Source: Saccharomonospora amisosensis (GTDB taxonomy: Bacteria > Actinomycetota > Actinomycetes > Mycobacteriales > Pseudonocardiaceae). From it: 64,000 nucleotides of DNA. Positions within the stretch are counted from its first letter, which is position 1, and each line of letters starts with the position of its first letter. The notes below the pieces were generated by a model that saw only the letters and a list, made by a program, of their open reading frames with translations, made no database searches and had not been told where the DNA came from. A program made the translations under genes and the position numbers. The stretch spans positions 3,968,001 through 4,032,000 of the forward strand of contig NZ_JAAOYM010000001.1 in NCBI RefSeq assembly GCF_011761185.1, in the 5' to 3' direction. Positions 1-9,388 of this stretch are shown piece after piece.

Positions 1-287
1 GCGGCGGCTCACTCGGGCGCAGGCCGCTAGCCGCGCCGAACCATCAATTGTGGACACATCAGGGCGACGTCACCGGCTGCGAGGAACAGGTCGATCGACC
101 GGGTGTAGACTTTCCTGAGCACCGCCTGAGCCCGCAGGCTCGCCCCGACGCGGTGTTCCATCCGTCAGCGGCGCAGAACCTGCTGCGCCGGGTTCGTCCT
201 TGTGAACGCCCACCGCACCGTCATCGCGGCATCCTGCGTACGCGCACCCGGGCCTCCCTGTGACGTGCCACGTCCGAGAGGCATTGA
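1..287 (+). other. Leader/promoter region of the DEAD-box helicase gene
   Basis: No convincing gene is seen here. It holds a perfect 12-base palindrome GGTCGATCGACC (89-100), a TAGACT that could be a -10 element at 106-111 without a good -35, and a perfect 8-bp hairpin CGGCGCAG/CTGCGCCG (169-190, 6-base loop). If transcription starts near 115-120, the helicase mRNA has a structured leader of about 170 bases. The promoter is inferred; the palindrome and hairpin are read directly. Confidence 0.4.
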
Positions 288-1664
288 GTGACAATCACAT
301 CTCCACAGGCACCCGCGACCGTCACGTTCGCCGACCTGAACCTGCCGAAGCCGTTGCAGCGCACGCTGCTGCAGTCGGGCATGACCGCCGCCTTCCCGAT
401 CCAGGCCGCGACACTGCCCGACGCGCTCGCAGGTCGGGACGTGCTCGGCCGGGCACAGACCGGGTCCGGCAAGACGCTTGCGTTCGGTCTTGCCCTGCTG
501 ACCAGGCTCGACGGCGGTAAGGCCCAGTCGCGACGCCCGAGGGCGCTTGTCCTGGTGCCCACAAGGGAACTCGCCATGCAGGTGGCCGACGCGCTCATCC
601 CGCTGGCCAAGTCACTCGGCCTGTGGTGCCGGACCGCCGTCGGCGGGATGTCGTTCTCCCGGCAGGCCGACGCGCTGGCACGGGGCGTTGATCTGCTGAT
701 CGCCACGCCGGGCCGGCTTTCCGACCATGTCAGGCAGGGCACGTGCGCTCTCGACGGCGTCGAGCACATCGCCATCGACGAGGCCGACCAGATGGCCGAC
801 ATGGGCTTCCTTCCGCAGGTCAGGGAGATCCTCGACCTCACGCCCAGCAGTGGTCAGCGGCTGCTGTTCTCCGCGACGCTTGACGGCGCCGTCGGCAGGC
901 TCGTGGCGGACTACCTCACCGACCCGGTGACCCATTCGGTCGCACCGGTCACCGCGAGCGTCACCACCATGGAGCACTACCTGCTGCAGGTCCACAAGGA
1001 CGACAAGCTGCCGGTGGTGACCGAGATCGGCGCGCGGGAGGGCCGCACGATCATGTTCGTGCGCACCAAGCACCACGTCGACCGGCTGACCACCCGCCTG
1101 CTTGCCAGCGGCGTGCGGGCGGGCGCGCTGCACGGCGGCAAGACGCAGGGACAGCGCAACCGGGTGCTCGCCGACTTCAAGGACGGCCGGACCCCCGTGC
1201 TAGTGGCCACCGATGTCGCGGCACGCGGTATCCACGTCGACGACGTGAGCCTGGTACTGCACGTGGACCCCGCGGCCGACCACAAGGACTACCTGCACAG
1301 GGCAGGCCGCACCGCCCGCGCGGGCGCGTCGGGAACGGTCGTGACACTGCTGACCCACGACCAGCGACGCACCGTCCGCCGCATGACGGAGAAGGCGGGC
1401 GTGCGGCCACGGTACACGGCCGTGCGCCCGGGAGACGTCGAGCTGGCGCGGATCACGGGCGCTCGCACGCCGAGTGGCGTGCCGGTGGCCGAGCACCGGC
1501 GACCCCGGCAGGCGGCGGAGCAGGGCAGGCCGCACCGCAGGGTCACCTCCGACCGGGGCAGGCCCTCGTTCGGCGCGCGACGCGAGCACGGCAAGGGCCG
1601 TGAGCACGCGGGCATGGGGCGGCCACAGCGGCCGGGTCGCCGCCAGCACCGCTCCAACGCCTGA
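288..1664 (+). CDS. DEAD-box ATP-dependent RNA helicase (RhlE type)
   Basis: ATP-driven RNA unwinding in ribosome assembly or RNA decay, in the cytoplasm. The 458-residue protein has an N-terminal Q motif (FADLNL...FPIQ, about 14-39), Walker A AQTGSGKT (56-63), PTREL (91-95), DEAD (164-167) and SAT (195-197). The RecA2 half has the HRAGRTARAG arginine-finger motif, followed by a basic Arg-rich tail from about residue 385. The GTG start at 288 follows GAGAGG by six bases. It stands alone on the + strand and converges with the PIG-L gene. The RhlE label is by overall resemblance; the DEAD-box assignment is secure. Confidence 0.93.
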   Translation: MTITSPQAPATVTFADLNLPKPLQRTLLQSGMTAAFPIQAATLPDALAGRDVLGRAQTGSGKTLAFGLALLTRLDGGKAQSRRPRALVLVPTRELAMQVADALIPLAKSLGLWCRTAVGGMSFSRQADALARGVDLLIATPGRLSDHVRQGTCALDGVEHIAIDEADQMADMGFLPQVREILDLTPSSGQRLLFSATLDGAVGRLVADYLTDPVTHSVAPVTASVTTMEHYLLQVHKDDKLPVVTEIGAREGRTIMFVRTKHHVDRLTTRLLASGVRAGALHGGKTQGQRNRVLADFKDGRTPVLVATDVAARGIHVDDVSLVLHVDPAADHKDYLHRAGRTARAGASGTVVTLLTHDQRRTVRRMTEKAGVRPRYTAVRPGDVELARITGARTPSGVPVAEHRRPRQAAEQGRPHRRVTSDRGRPSFGARREHGKGREHAGMGRPQRPGRRQHRSNA

Positions 1665-1682
1665 GCCTGGCGGGCAGGCGGG

Positions 1683-2414
1683 CTACATCGGGATCAGCTC
1701 GAACGAGCACGCCAGTCCCCCGCCGAAGCGGGTGCCGGTCTCGGCAGCGGCCTTACGCAGGAAGCTGTCGGGATCGCCCGCGGCTTCGCCGAGCCCCTCC
1801 AGATAAGCGCGGTGTTCCAGCAGCGACCGCACAGCCATGTCGATCGTCGCCGAGATCTCCACGGCATGTGTCGCCAGCGGCGAGGCGGCCACGGCCACCC
1901 AACGCACCCCTTGCCACGGCCGCAGGCCCTTGTCGAGCAGTTCCCGGAACACCCACCGGTTGGCCGCGTCCCGCACCGCGTCGAGGGTGGCCAGCCCCAC
2001 ATTGCGGTGGTCGGCCATGTTGAGACCTCCGCCCGGCCAGCTCTCCCTGTGGTTGAGCAGCACCACCAGTTCCGGCCGGTGCCTACGAATCGCCGCGGCC
2101 AGGTCACGGCGCAGCGGCAGCCCGTACTCGATCACTCCGTCGGCGTGATCGAGGAACTCGACGGTTTCCACCCCGACGACGGCGGCACTCGCGATCTGCT
2201 CCCGCTCACGCAGCGGGCCCGCCTCCTCGGGGGACATTCCGTCGATTCCTGCCTCACCTCGGGTAGCGAGGACGTAGGCGACCGAGCGACCTTGCGACGT
2301 CCAGCGTGCGATCGCGCCGGAGGCGCCGTATTCCAGGTCGTCGGGATGCGCGACAATCGCCAGCGCTCGCTGCCAGTCCTCTGGCATAGCTTGCAGTGTT
2401 GAGTCGTGTGTCAC
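1683..2414 (-). CDS. PIG-L family deacetylase (MshB/LmbE-like)
   Basis: Zinc-dependent N-deacetylase family that includes MshB and Mca of mycothiol metabolism. The metal motif AHPDD is at residues 22-26, and a second ligand region is MADHRNVG with His at 136. At 243 residues it is shorter than MshB/Mca, so its substrate (an N-acetyl sugar or a mycothiol conjugate) cannot be fixed. The GTG at 2414 sits directly against GGGAGG; an ATG at 2387 is an alternative start. It is divergent from the BioF-like gene. Confidence 0.85.
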   Translation of the reverse strand: MTHDSTLQAMPEDWQRALAIVAHPDDLEYGASGAIARWTSQGRSVAYVLATRGEAGIDGMSPEEAGPLREREQIASAAVVGVETVEFLDHADGVIEYGLPLRRDLAAAIRRHRPELVVLLNHRESWPGGGLNMADHRNVGLATLDAVRDAANRWVFRELLDKGLRPWQGVRWVAVAASPLATHAVEISATIDMAVRSLLEHRAYLEGLGEAAGDPDSFLRKAAAETGTRFGGGLACSFELIPM

Positions 2415-2458
2415 CCTCCCTGTCTACCGTGCCCTGCCGCGATGCGAGACTGCCAGCC

Positions 2459-3646
2459 GTGAACTCACCCGGCTCAGCAACCACGGTCAACGCACCCGAG
2501 CAGGTGTTCGACTGGCTCGACTCGGAAGCAACGAAGCGTGCCGAAGCCGGGTTGGTGCGGCGGCTGCGGCCCCGAGGATCGGACACCGAGCAGCTCGATC
2601 TGGCGGGCAACGACTATCTGGGGCTGGCCAGGGACAAGCGCGTGGCTGGCGCCGCCGCTGCCGCCGCGCTGCGTTGGGGTGCCGGTTCGACCGGCTCGCG
2701 GCTCGTGACCGGCTCCACCGAACTACACGCGGAACTGGAGCACGAGTTGGCCCGGTTCTGCGGGGCACCTGCCGCGCTGGTGTTCTCCTCCGGCTTCACG
2801 GCCAACCTCGGCGCGGTGACCGCGTTGTCCGGAGCCGAGTCCGCGATCGTGACCGACAAGTACATCCACGCCTCACTCATCGAGGGCTGCCGCCTTTCGA
2901 GGGCCGACATCGCCGCAGTAGCCCACAGTGACCCCGATGCCGTGGCCCACGCGCTGGCCACCCGCCGCAGGCAGCGCGCGCTCGTGGTCACCGATTCGGT
3001 GTTCTCCGTTGACGGCGACCTCGCGCCGCTCGGTGAGCTGTCGCGGGTGTGCAGGCAGCACGGTGCCGCGCTGCTGGTGGACGACGCGCACGGCTTCGGT
3101 GTGCTCGGCGACGGTGGCAAGGGCGCGGTGGCCGCGGCCGGGTTGGCGGGCGAGCCGGACGTGGTGATCACGTTGACGCTGTCGAAATCGTTGGGTGCGC
3201 AGGGCGGTGCCGTGCTCGGACCGCGCAGGGTCATCCGGCACCTGGTGGACACCGCGCGCAGTTTCATATTCGACACCGCGCTCGCGCCTGCCAGCGCCGC
3301 CGCAGCGCTCGCCGCGCTCGGGGTGCTGCGCGACGAGCCCGAGCTGCCCGGCCGGGTGCTGACGGCGGCGGGTGAGTTGTCCTCTCGGTTGCGGGCGGCC
3401 GGGTTGAGCACCAGCAGCCCGGAGGCCGCCGTCGTGTCGGTGCGCGCGCCCAACCCCGAGGACGCGGTCACCTGGGCCGCGCGCTGCGCCGAGCAGGGGG
3501 TGCGGGTCGGTTGCTTCCGGCCGCCTTCGGTGCCGGACGGGGTGTCCAGATTGCGCCTGACCGCGAGGGCCGACCTCACCGAGGCGGACCTGGACCGCGC
3601 GGTGCGCGTGATCGTCGAGTCGGCACCGGAGGGCGCGAAGGCGTGA
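2459..3646 (+). CDS. bioF: 8-amino-7-oxononanoate synthase-like alpha-oxoamine synthase
   Basis: PLP-dependent decarboxylative Claisen condensation; in biotin synthesis it joins L-alanine to pimeloyl-ACP/CoA. The 395-residue protein has the family landmarks AGNDYLGLA, SGFTANLGAV, VDDAHGFGVLG and the PLP lysine in SKSLGAQGG (K243). I place the start at the GTG at 2459, giving VNSPGSATTV; an in-frame ATG at 2396 would add 21 residues of low-complexity sequence. No bioA, bioB or bioD is in the window, so a sister activity (KBL-type) cannot be excluded. Confidence 0.8.
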   Translation: MNSPGSATTVNAPEQVFDWLDSEATKRAEAGLVRRLRPRGSDTEQLDLAGNDYLGLARDKRVAGAAAAAALRWGAGSTGSRLVTGSTELHAELEHELARFCGAPAALVFSSGFTANLGAVTALSGAESAIVTDKYIHASLIEGCRLSRADIAAVAHSDPDAVAHALATRRRQRALVVTDSVFSVDGDLAPLGELSRVCRQHGAALLVDDAHGFGVLGDGGKGAVAAAGLAGEPDVVITLTLSKSLGAQGGAVLGPRRVIRHLVDTARSFIFDTALAPASAAAALAALGVLRDEPELPGRVLTAAGELSSRLRAAGLSTSSPEAAVVSVRAPNPEDAVTWAARCAEQGVRVGCFRPPSVPDGVSRLRLTARADLTEADLDRAVRVIVESAPEGAKA

Positions 3647-3681
3647 TCGTCACCTGCCACTGCCGGGGCGACGGCGCGGGG

Positions 3682-4128
3682 CTAGCGGTCCGGTCTCGGC
3701 CTGCGCATGCGGATGTGCGGGATGCCGTCGTCGTCCACGAACTCCTCACCCTCCGGCCGGAAGCCGTATCGCGCGTAGAAGCCCTGCGCGTAGGTCTGCG
3801 AGTCGAGAACGCACTCCGCTTCGCCCGCGAACGCCATCGCGGCCTCCATCAGGAGAGCGCCCAGCCCGCTGCCCCGCACCGAGCGGGCCGTGCATACCCG
3901 GCCGATGCGCAGCACACCGTCGGGTTCGGTGAGCACGCGAAGACACGCCGCGGCGCCGTGTTCCCCGGGAACCCAGAAGTGCCGGGTGGTGGGCAGCAGG
4001 TCCTTGCCGTCCACCTCCGGGTAGGCGGCCTCCTGCTCGACCACGAACACGTCGACCCGCAGTTTCAACAGATCATGCAATTGGGCGGCGGTGAGTTCCG
4101 TGCCCGCGCGCGAGAGGGTTTCGGTCAC
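3682..4128 (-). CDS. ElaA-type GNAT N-acetyltransferase
   Basis: Acetyl-CoA-dependent N-acetyltransferase of 148 residues. The ElaA signature is visible: LHDLLKLRVDVFVVEQ near the N terminus, then RIGRVCTARSVRGSGLGALLM (the acetyl-CoA loop) and YARYGFRPEGEEFVDDDGIPH at the C terminus. Substrate unknown. Its ATG overlaps the stop of the upstream serine protease by 4 bases (4125-4128), so the two are probably translated from one mRNA. The M. tuberculosis counterpart by position is Rv2851c. Confidence 0.85.
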   Translation of the reverse strand: MTETLSRAGTELTAAQLHDLLKLRVDVFVVEQEAAYPEVDGKDLLPTTRHFWVPGEHGAAACLRVLTEPDGVLRIGRVCTARSVRGSGLGALLMEAAMAFAGEAECVLDSQTYAQGFYARYGFRPEGEEFVDDDGIPHIRMRRPRPDR

Positions 4129-4919
4129 CTTCGAAGGCGTACCAGAAGGCTGTCCACGTGTTCGGAGTAGGTCGCTACGCGGGTGTAGACACCGGGCTTG
4201 CCTGGCTTCGCGCAGCCGTCACCCCACGACACGATGCCGACCAGGATGTCGCCCACCACCAGCGGGCCACCGGAGTCACCGTGGCAGGCGTCGACACCGC
4301 CCTCCGGATAGCCCGCGCACATCATCGTGTCCGGCTCGTAGGAGCCGTAGGCCTGGGCGCACTCGCTGTCGCTCATTACCGGCACCGTCGCACCCTGCAG
4401 TTCGGTTGCCTTGTCTCCGCCCTCCCACAGGCGGCCCCAGCCGAGCACCATCGCCTCCGTGCCGGGCAGGTAAAGGTCCGTGTCCTCGCTGGACGGCAAC
4501 CGCGCGGGCCGGTACGGCACGGGACGGTCCAGTTTGAGCACCGCGATGTCGTTTCCCGCGGTCGGGTCCTGGTAGCCGGGCGCGAGCCACACACTGCGCA
4601 CGCCGGTCTGGATGCCGTCGGCCATCCTCGTGTCCTGCCTGCCCGCCACGACCCCGAGTTCATAGGGTCGCACCGCAACCGCGCAGTGGGCCGCTGTCAG
4701 CACCGTGTCGTGCTCGACCAGCGTGCCGCCGCAGAACTGATGGTTCCGCCCGTCGACCAGGTACACGGCATACGGATGGTCACCGATCGACACATCGTGG
4801 CCGCCGACGATGAACGGCTGCGCCTTACTGGTCTGGTCCGCGTGCGCGACAGGCGCGAAGGCGGCGGCCAACAACAGCGCGAAGGTCACGATCAGCGCGC
4901 GTCGGAACTTTGTGGACAC
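4125..4919 (-). CDS. Secreted trypsin-like serine protease (S1 family)
   Basis: The 264-residue preproenzyme has a signal peptide (basic VSTKFRR, hydrophobic core 8-24, likely cut after AHA at 27) and a short propeptide ending before IVGG (37-40). The triad is H78 (LTAAHC), D124 (GNDIAVLKLD) and S216 (GDSGGP). Asp210, six residues before the catalytic Ser, matches chymotrypsin Asp189 and predicts cleavage after Lys/Arg. I chose the GTG at 4919 because GGGAGGGG lies just upstream and it yields a complete signal peptide. It overlaps the ElaA-like gene by 4 bases; a functional link is not obvious. Confidence 0.92.
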   Translation of the reverse strand: MSTKFRRALIVTFALLLAAAFAPVAHADQTSKAQPFIVGGHDVSIGDHPYAVYLVDGRNHQFCGGTLVEHDTVLTAAHCAVAVRPYELGVVAGRQDTRMADGIQTGVRSVWLAPGYQDPTAGNDIAVLKLDRPVPYRPARLPSSEDTDLYLPGTEAMVLGWGRLWEGGDKATELQGATVPVMSDSECAQAYGSYEPDTMMCAGYPEGGVDACHGDSGGPLVVGDILVGIVSWGDGCAKPGKPGVYTRVATYSEHVDSLLVRLRR

Positions 4920-5000
4920 GGAATTTCCCCTCCCTCGATACCAGGACAACCCTAGATTGAACCTGGGCGCCCACGGTGTCCCCGGAAGGAGTGGAATAGC

Positions 5001-6509
5001 TTGGCGGCAATCCGAGGCGGACTGCTTGTGGCGGGAACGACGTCGGACGCGGGCAAGTCGACTGTCGTGGCTGGACTGTGCCGCTGGCTCGCACGCCAGG
5101 GTGTGAGGGTGGCTCCCTTCAAGGCGCAGAACATGTCGAACAACTCCATGGTGTGCGCCGACGGCTCCGAGATCGGCAGGGCTCAGTGGCTGCAGGCACG
5201 GGCATGCGGGGTCGAACCGGAATCGGCGATGAACCCGGTACTGCTCAAACCGGGCGGCGACCGGCGCAGCCACGTCGTGTTGCGCGGCAAGCCGTGGGGC
5301 GAGCTCGACTCCCGAAACTGGTCGGCAGGCCGCGAAGTGCTCGCCTCCTCGGCCCACGACGCGCTCGCCGAGTTGCGAGCCCGGTTCGATGTCGTTGTCT
5401 GCGAGGGCGCCGGCAGCCCTGCCGAGGTGAACCTGCGGGAGGGTGACTACGTCAACATGGGCCTCGCGAGGGCGGCGGACCTTCCCGTTGTGCTCGTCGG
5501 CGACATCGACAGGGGTGGCGTGCTCGCCGCCATGGCGGGAACGGTCGGGCTGCTCGACAAGCAGGACCAAGCGCGGTTGGCCGCGTTCGTCGTGAACAAG
5601 TTCCGGGGTGATCGCGCACTGCTCGAGCCAGGGCTGCGCACGCTGCGCGAGATCACCGGTAGGCCGGTGCTCGGGGTGTTGCCCTGGCTCTTCGACGTGT
5701 GGCTGGACTCCGAGGACGCGCTCGCGATCGCGGGCTGGTCGCGCCACCGAAGTGGTGGGCAGCCGACACTGCGCGTCGCCGTGGTGCGGCTGCCGAGGGT
5801 GTCCAATGCCACCGACGTCGACCCGCTGGCGGCCGAGCCGGGGGTCGCGGTGACGGTCACTGCCGACCCTGACGTGCTCGCGGCCGCCGACCTGGCCGTG
5901 CTTCCAGGCACGAGGTCCACTGTGGACGACCTCAGTTGGTTGCGGGAGCGTGGCCTTGCCGATGTCCTTGCCGTGCGAGTGCGGCAGGGCCGCCCGGTGC
6001 TCGGCATCTGCGGTGGCTTTCAGATGTTCGCGGGCGCCGTTCACGACGATGTCGAGTCGGGCGCGGGTACGGTGCCCGGTCTCGACCTGCTGCCACTGGA
6101 GGTGCGCTTCGGCCGGGACAAGACACTGCGAAGGCCAACGGGTCACTGGCGAGGCCATCCGGTCACCGGCTACGAGATCCACCACGGTGTCATCACCAGA
6201 AGCGACGGAGACTGGGAACCGTTTCTGGACGGTATGCGACGCGGAGCGCTGTGGGCGACGATGTGGCACGGCGCGTTCGAAAGCGACGCGTTCCGCCGCG
6301 CGTGGCTGGCCGAGATCGCCTCGCAGGCGGGGGTGCCATGGCAGCCGCACGAGAACGCCCCCGGGTTCGCGACCCGCAGGGAAGCCATGCTCGACACCCT
6401 TGCCGACGCGATCGCCGAGCACGTGGACACCTCCGCGCTGCTTGAGCTGATCCGCGAAGGCGCACCCGCCGACCTGCCGTGGGTGCGGCTCGGCCGCGAA
6501 CCCGGCTGA
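5001..6509 (+). CDS. cobQ: Cobyric acid synthase (glutamine-hydrolysing)
   Basis: Amidates carboxylates b, d, e and g of adenosyl-cobyrinic acid a,c-diamide in cobalamin synthesis, in the cytoplasm. The 502-residue protein begins with a dethiobiotin-synthetase-like ATPase domain ([19 protein letters not shown], then [10 protein letters not shown]) and ends with a class I glutamine amidotransferase domain whose nucleophile is C337 in [17 protein letters not shown] follows. The TTG start at 5001 is chosen because GGAAGGAG lies ten bases upstream. No other cobalamin gene is in the window; in M. tuberculosis cob genes lie just left of the equivalent position. Confidence 0.93.
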   Translation: MAAIRGGLLVAGTTSDAGKSTVVAGLCRWLARQGVRVAPFKAQNMSNNSMVCADGSEIGRAQWLQARACGVEPESAMNPVLLKPGGDRRSHVVLRGKPWGELDSRNWSAGREVLASSAHDALAELRARFDVVVCEGAGSPAEVNLREGDYVNMGLARAADLPVVLVGDIDRGGVLAAMAGTVGLLDKQDQARLAAFVVNKFRGDRALLEPGLRTLREITGRPVLGVLPWLFDVWLDSEDALAIAGWSRHRSGGQPTLRVAVVRLPRVSNATDVDPLAAEPGVAVTVTADPDVLAAADLAVLPGTRSTVDDLSWLRERGLADVLAVRVRQGRPVLGICGGFQMFAGAVHDDVESGAGTVPGLDLLPLEVRFGRDKTLRRPTGHWRGHPVTGYEIHHGVITRSDGDWEPFLDGMRRGALWATMWHGAFESDAFRRAWLAEIASQAGVPWQPHENAPGFATRREAMLDTLADAIAEHVDTSALLELIREGAPADLPWVRLGREPG

Positions 6510-6670
6510 GGGGGCCTCGAACCTCCGAACCGGACACGACACCACTCGACGCAGGCCGTGACCTTGACCACATCAGCCGTGGTGGTCCTGTCGTGGTGGG
6601 CGTGCGGAACAATTCGACACTGAACCCGGTTGGGTTACACGCAACCCGTCGCCGTCCGAAGGGCAACGCC

Positions 6671-8059
6671 GTGCCGCACTACGACCTCGTGATCGTCGGT
6701 ACCGGATCCGGTAACTCGATCCTCGACCAGCGGTTCGCCGACCGTAAGGTCGCGATCGTCGAGAAGGGCGTCTTCGGTGGCACGTGCCTGAACGTGGGCT
6801 GTATCCCCACGAAGATGTTCGTCTACCCCGCCGACCTCGCGGCCACCCCCTCGGAGGCGAAGCGGCTTGGCGCCGATCTGGAGCTTCGAGGAGTGCGGTG
6901 GCGAGAGATTCGTGACCGGGTTTTCGGACGGATCGACCCGATCGCCGACGGTGGGCTGCGGTACCGACTCGACCATCCCGACAACGACGGCGTAACGGTG
7001 TACCAGGGCGAGGGCCGGTTCACCGGGCACAAGGAACTGACGGTCACCCTGCCCCACGGGGAGGAGACGCTGACAGCGGAGGAGTTCGTGCTGGCCGCGG
7101 GCGGCCGAGCGACGGTGCCGGACGTGCCTGGCCTGGCAGAGGTCGACTACCACACCTCCGACACCGTAATGCGCATCGACGAGTTGCCCCGTCGCGCGAT
7201 CATTCTGGGCAGCGGGTTCATCAGCGCCGAGTTCGCCCACGTCCTCGGCTCCTTCGGCGTGGACGTGACGATCGTGGCCCGTTCGGGCGCGCTGCTTCGC
7301 ACCGAGGACGACGACATCAGCGAGCGATTCACCGAACTGGCGTCGCGGCGTTTCGACGTGCGCCTCAACCGCGCGACCGTGCGTGCCCGCCGCACCTCCG
7401 CCGGAGTGGCACTCGACCTGCGTGGTCCCGGCGGCGACGAGACCGTCGAAGCCGAGTTGTTGCTTGTGGCCACGGGTAGGCGCCCCAACTCAGACCTGCT
7501 CGACGTGGCCGCGACCGGCGTCGCCACCTCGCAGAGCGGGCACATCGTGGTGGACGAGTACCAGCGCACCAGCGTGGAGGGCATCTACGCACTCGGTGAC
7601 CTGTCTTCGTGGTACGAGCTCAAACACGTGGCCAACCACGAGGCGCGCGTCGTGCAGCACAACCTGCTGCACCCCGACGATCCGATCGCGGCCGACCACC
7701 GGTTCGTACCACACGCCGTGTTCACCTCACCGCAGATCGCCTCGGTAGGCCTCACCGAACGAGACGCGGCAGCACGAGGCGTCCGGTACGTGAGCGCCGT
7801 CCAGGACTACGCCGACATCGCCTACGGCTGGGCGATGGAGGACACCACCGGCTTCGCGAAACTGCTCGCCGAGGAAGACACCGGAAAGCTACTGGGGGCC
7901 CATATCATCGGCCCGCAGGCGCCCACCCTGCTTCAGCCGCTGATCCAGGCGATGAGCTTCGGGCTGGACGCGCGATCCATGGCGAAGGGGCAGTACTGGA
8001 TCCACCCCGCTATGCCGGAACTGGTGGAGAACGCCCTGCTGAAGCTGGTCGGCGAGTAG
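6671..8059 (+). CDS. mtr: Mycothione reductase
   Basis: NADPH/FAD disulfide reductase that regenerates mycothiol, the main actinobacterial thiol, from mycothione. The 462 residues begin [16 protein letters not shown] (FAD-binding), with redox cysteines C39 and C44 in [13 protein letters not shown], an NAD(P)-binding [14 protein letters not shown], and the C-terminal [12 protein letters not shown] carrying the catalytic His. I use the GTG at 6671; a longer in-frame reading from 6479 overlaps cobQ and adds unrelated residues. It has the same relative place as Rv2855. Confidence 0.94.
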   Translation: MPHYDLVIVGTGSGNSILDQRFADRKVAIVEKGVFGGTCLNVGCIPTKMFVYPADLAATPSEAKRLGADLELRGVRWREIRDRVFGRIDPIADGGLRYRLDHPDNDGVTVYQGEGRFTGHKELTVTLPHGEETLTAEEFVLAAGGRATVPDVPGLAEVDYHTSDTVMRIDELPRRAIILGSGFISAEFAHVLGSFGVDVTIVARSGALLRTEDDDISERFTELASRRFDVRLNRATVRARRTSAGVALDLRGPGGDETVEAELLLVATGRRPNSDLLDVAATGVATSQSGHIVVDEYQRTSVEGIYALGDLSSWYELKHVANHEARVVQHNLLHPDDPIAADHRFVPHAVFTSPQIASVGLTERDAAARGVRYVSAVQDYADIAYGWAMEDTTGFAKLLAEEDTGKLLGAHIIGPQAPTLLQPLIQAMSFGLDARSMAKGQYWIHPAMPELVENALLKLVGE

Positions 8060-8062
8060 CCG

Positions 8063-9298
8063 CTAGACGTACCGGGGGCGACCGGCAAGGAAGCCGAACA
8101 CCATCTGGCCGGCCACGATCGCCAGCAGCATCGCGAACGACACCGTCCAGCCGCCGGTGAGGTCGTGCAGCAACCCGAACAGGAACGGCCCCAGCGCGGC
8201 GAGCAGGTAGCCGAAGCCCTGTGCCATGCCGGACAGCTTCGCGGTGTCGGAACTGTCGCGGGCGCGCAACGCGATGGTGGTGAGCGCCAACGAGAACACG
8301 CTCATACCGATGCCCACCAGGATCGACCACAGCAGCGGTGAGGCCGAAGGGGCGACCATCAGCCCGGTGACGCCCGCGATCCCGAACACCCCGAGCCCGA
8401 CGATCCACCAACTTTGACTGCCCTGCCGTGCCGCCATCGCGGGCACGACCAGGCTCACCGGCAGACCGAGAATGGAAACCAGGCCCAGCAGCAGCCCCGC
8501 GGTCGTGCGAGTGACGCCCGCATCCATCAGCACCTGCGGCAGCCATCCCATGACGACGTAGGCAAGGCTCGCCTGCGAGCCGAAGAAGATCGTCACAATC
8601 CACGCGAGCGGGCTGCGCAGCAGCGACCGGCCGCCGCTCACCCCGCCCGGCGCCCTGGTCACTGACGCCCCGCCACGCATGGCGACCAGCCACAGCACCA
8701 ATGCCAGCGCCGATAGCACCGCCCAACTGCCGAGGCCCGCTCGCCAACCACCCAAAGCGGCGTCGAGCGGGGGCGTCACCGAGGAACCGAGCGCACCACC
8801 CGCCTGCAACGCGGCCGTGTAGATCCCGGTCATCAGGCCGACCTTGGTGGCGAACGACGCCTTCACAACTACCGGAATCAACACGTTGGCGAACGCGATG
8901 CCAGCGCTGGCCACGAGAGTGCCGCCGAGCACGACGAGTGGCCCGTCGAGGATTCGCAGCAGCAGCCCCGCCGTCAGCACGGTGAGCGCGGTGGCCACGC
9001 CCGCGTTGACGCCGACCCGTCTGGCCAGCAGCGGGGCGGCCAATCCCGCGATGGCGAAGCAGAGCCCGGGGGCGGTGGTGAGCGCGCCTGCCCAGACACC
9101 CGACGCCCCCAGTTCGTCGCGCATCTCGTCGAGCACCGAAGCGACAGCCGTGATGGAGGGCCGCAGGTTGAGTGCCGCGAGCACCACCGCGACGGCCAGC
9201 AGCAGGCCGCCACCCAGCAGTGCCGAGTGCCTCCTGCGGCCCTGGCTCGTGCCGCGACGAACCTCGGCGTCCACGGACATCCCACCATCGGCCGACAT
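8063..9298 (-). CDS. MFS transporter, CynX/NimT-like
   Basis: About 12 hydrophobic segments in 411 residues, with family landmarks such as LNLRPSITAVASVLDEM and an internal duplication. Relatives include cyanate and 2-nitroimidazole transporters; the substrate is unknown. The ATG at 9298 (MSADGGMSVDAE) is favoured; a longer reading from 9568 would run back through the regulator promoter. A TAGGAT sits only seven bases upstream of this ATG, so the transcript may be leaderless. It is divergent from a FadR-type regulator that probably controls it. Confidence 0.87.
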   Translation of the reverse strand: MSADGGMSVDAEVRRGTSQGRRRHSALLGGGLLLAVAVVLAALNLRPSITAVASVLDEMRDELGASGVWAGALTTAPGLCFAIAGLAAPLLARRVGVNAGVATALTVLTAGLLLRILDGPLVVLGGTLVASAGIAFANVLIPVVVKASFATKVGLMTGIYTAALQAGGALGSSVTPPLDAALGGWRAGLGSWAVLSALALVLWLVAMRGGASVTRAPGGVSGGRSLLRSPLAWIVTIFFGSQASLAYVVMGWLPQVLMDAGVTRTTAGLLLGLVSILGLPVSLVVPAMAARQGSQSWWIVGLGVFGIAGVTGLMVAPSASPLLWSILVGIGMSVFSLALTTIALRARDSSDTAKLSGMAQGFGYLLAALGPFLFGLLHDLTGGWTVSFAMLLAIVAGQMVFGFLAGRPRYV

Positions 9299-9305
9299 GT
9301 TCGCT

Positions 9306-9325
9306 ATCCTAACCATACGTAGGAT
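9306..9325. promoter_or_regulatory. Palindromic operator between MFS and FadR-type genes
   Basis: ATCCTA (9306-9311), eight bases, TAGGAT (9320-9325): a perfect inverted repeat in the 90-base divergent intergenic space. Each arm read outward is TAGGAT, which fits an actinobacterial TANNNT -10 element for the gene on its side. Binding by the adjacent FadR-type protein would then block both promoters. The repeat is seen; the binding is inferred. Confidence 0.5.
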
Positions 9326-9388
9326 GATCGGTTGAACGGATGACGCAGGGCGACTAACGCAGCGAAGGCTCGTGGAAAGGACCCAGCG

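Noticed and set aside
1658-1680. Terminator between the helicase and PIG-L genes
   Set aside because: Only a 6-bp stem (CGCCTG/CAGGCG) with an 11-base loop, partly within the helicase stop region; too weak to call.
4125-6545. 806-codon frame covering the trypsin gene and antisense cobQ
   Set aside because: Only the 4125-4919 part is a protein with a signal peptide; the rest is antisense to cobQ.
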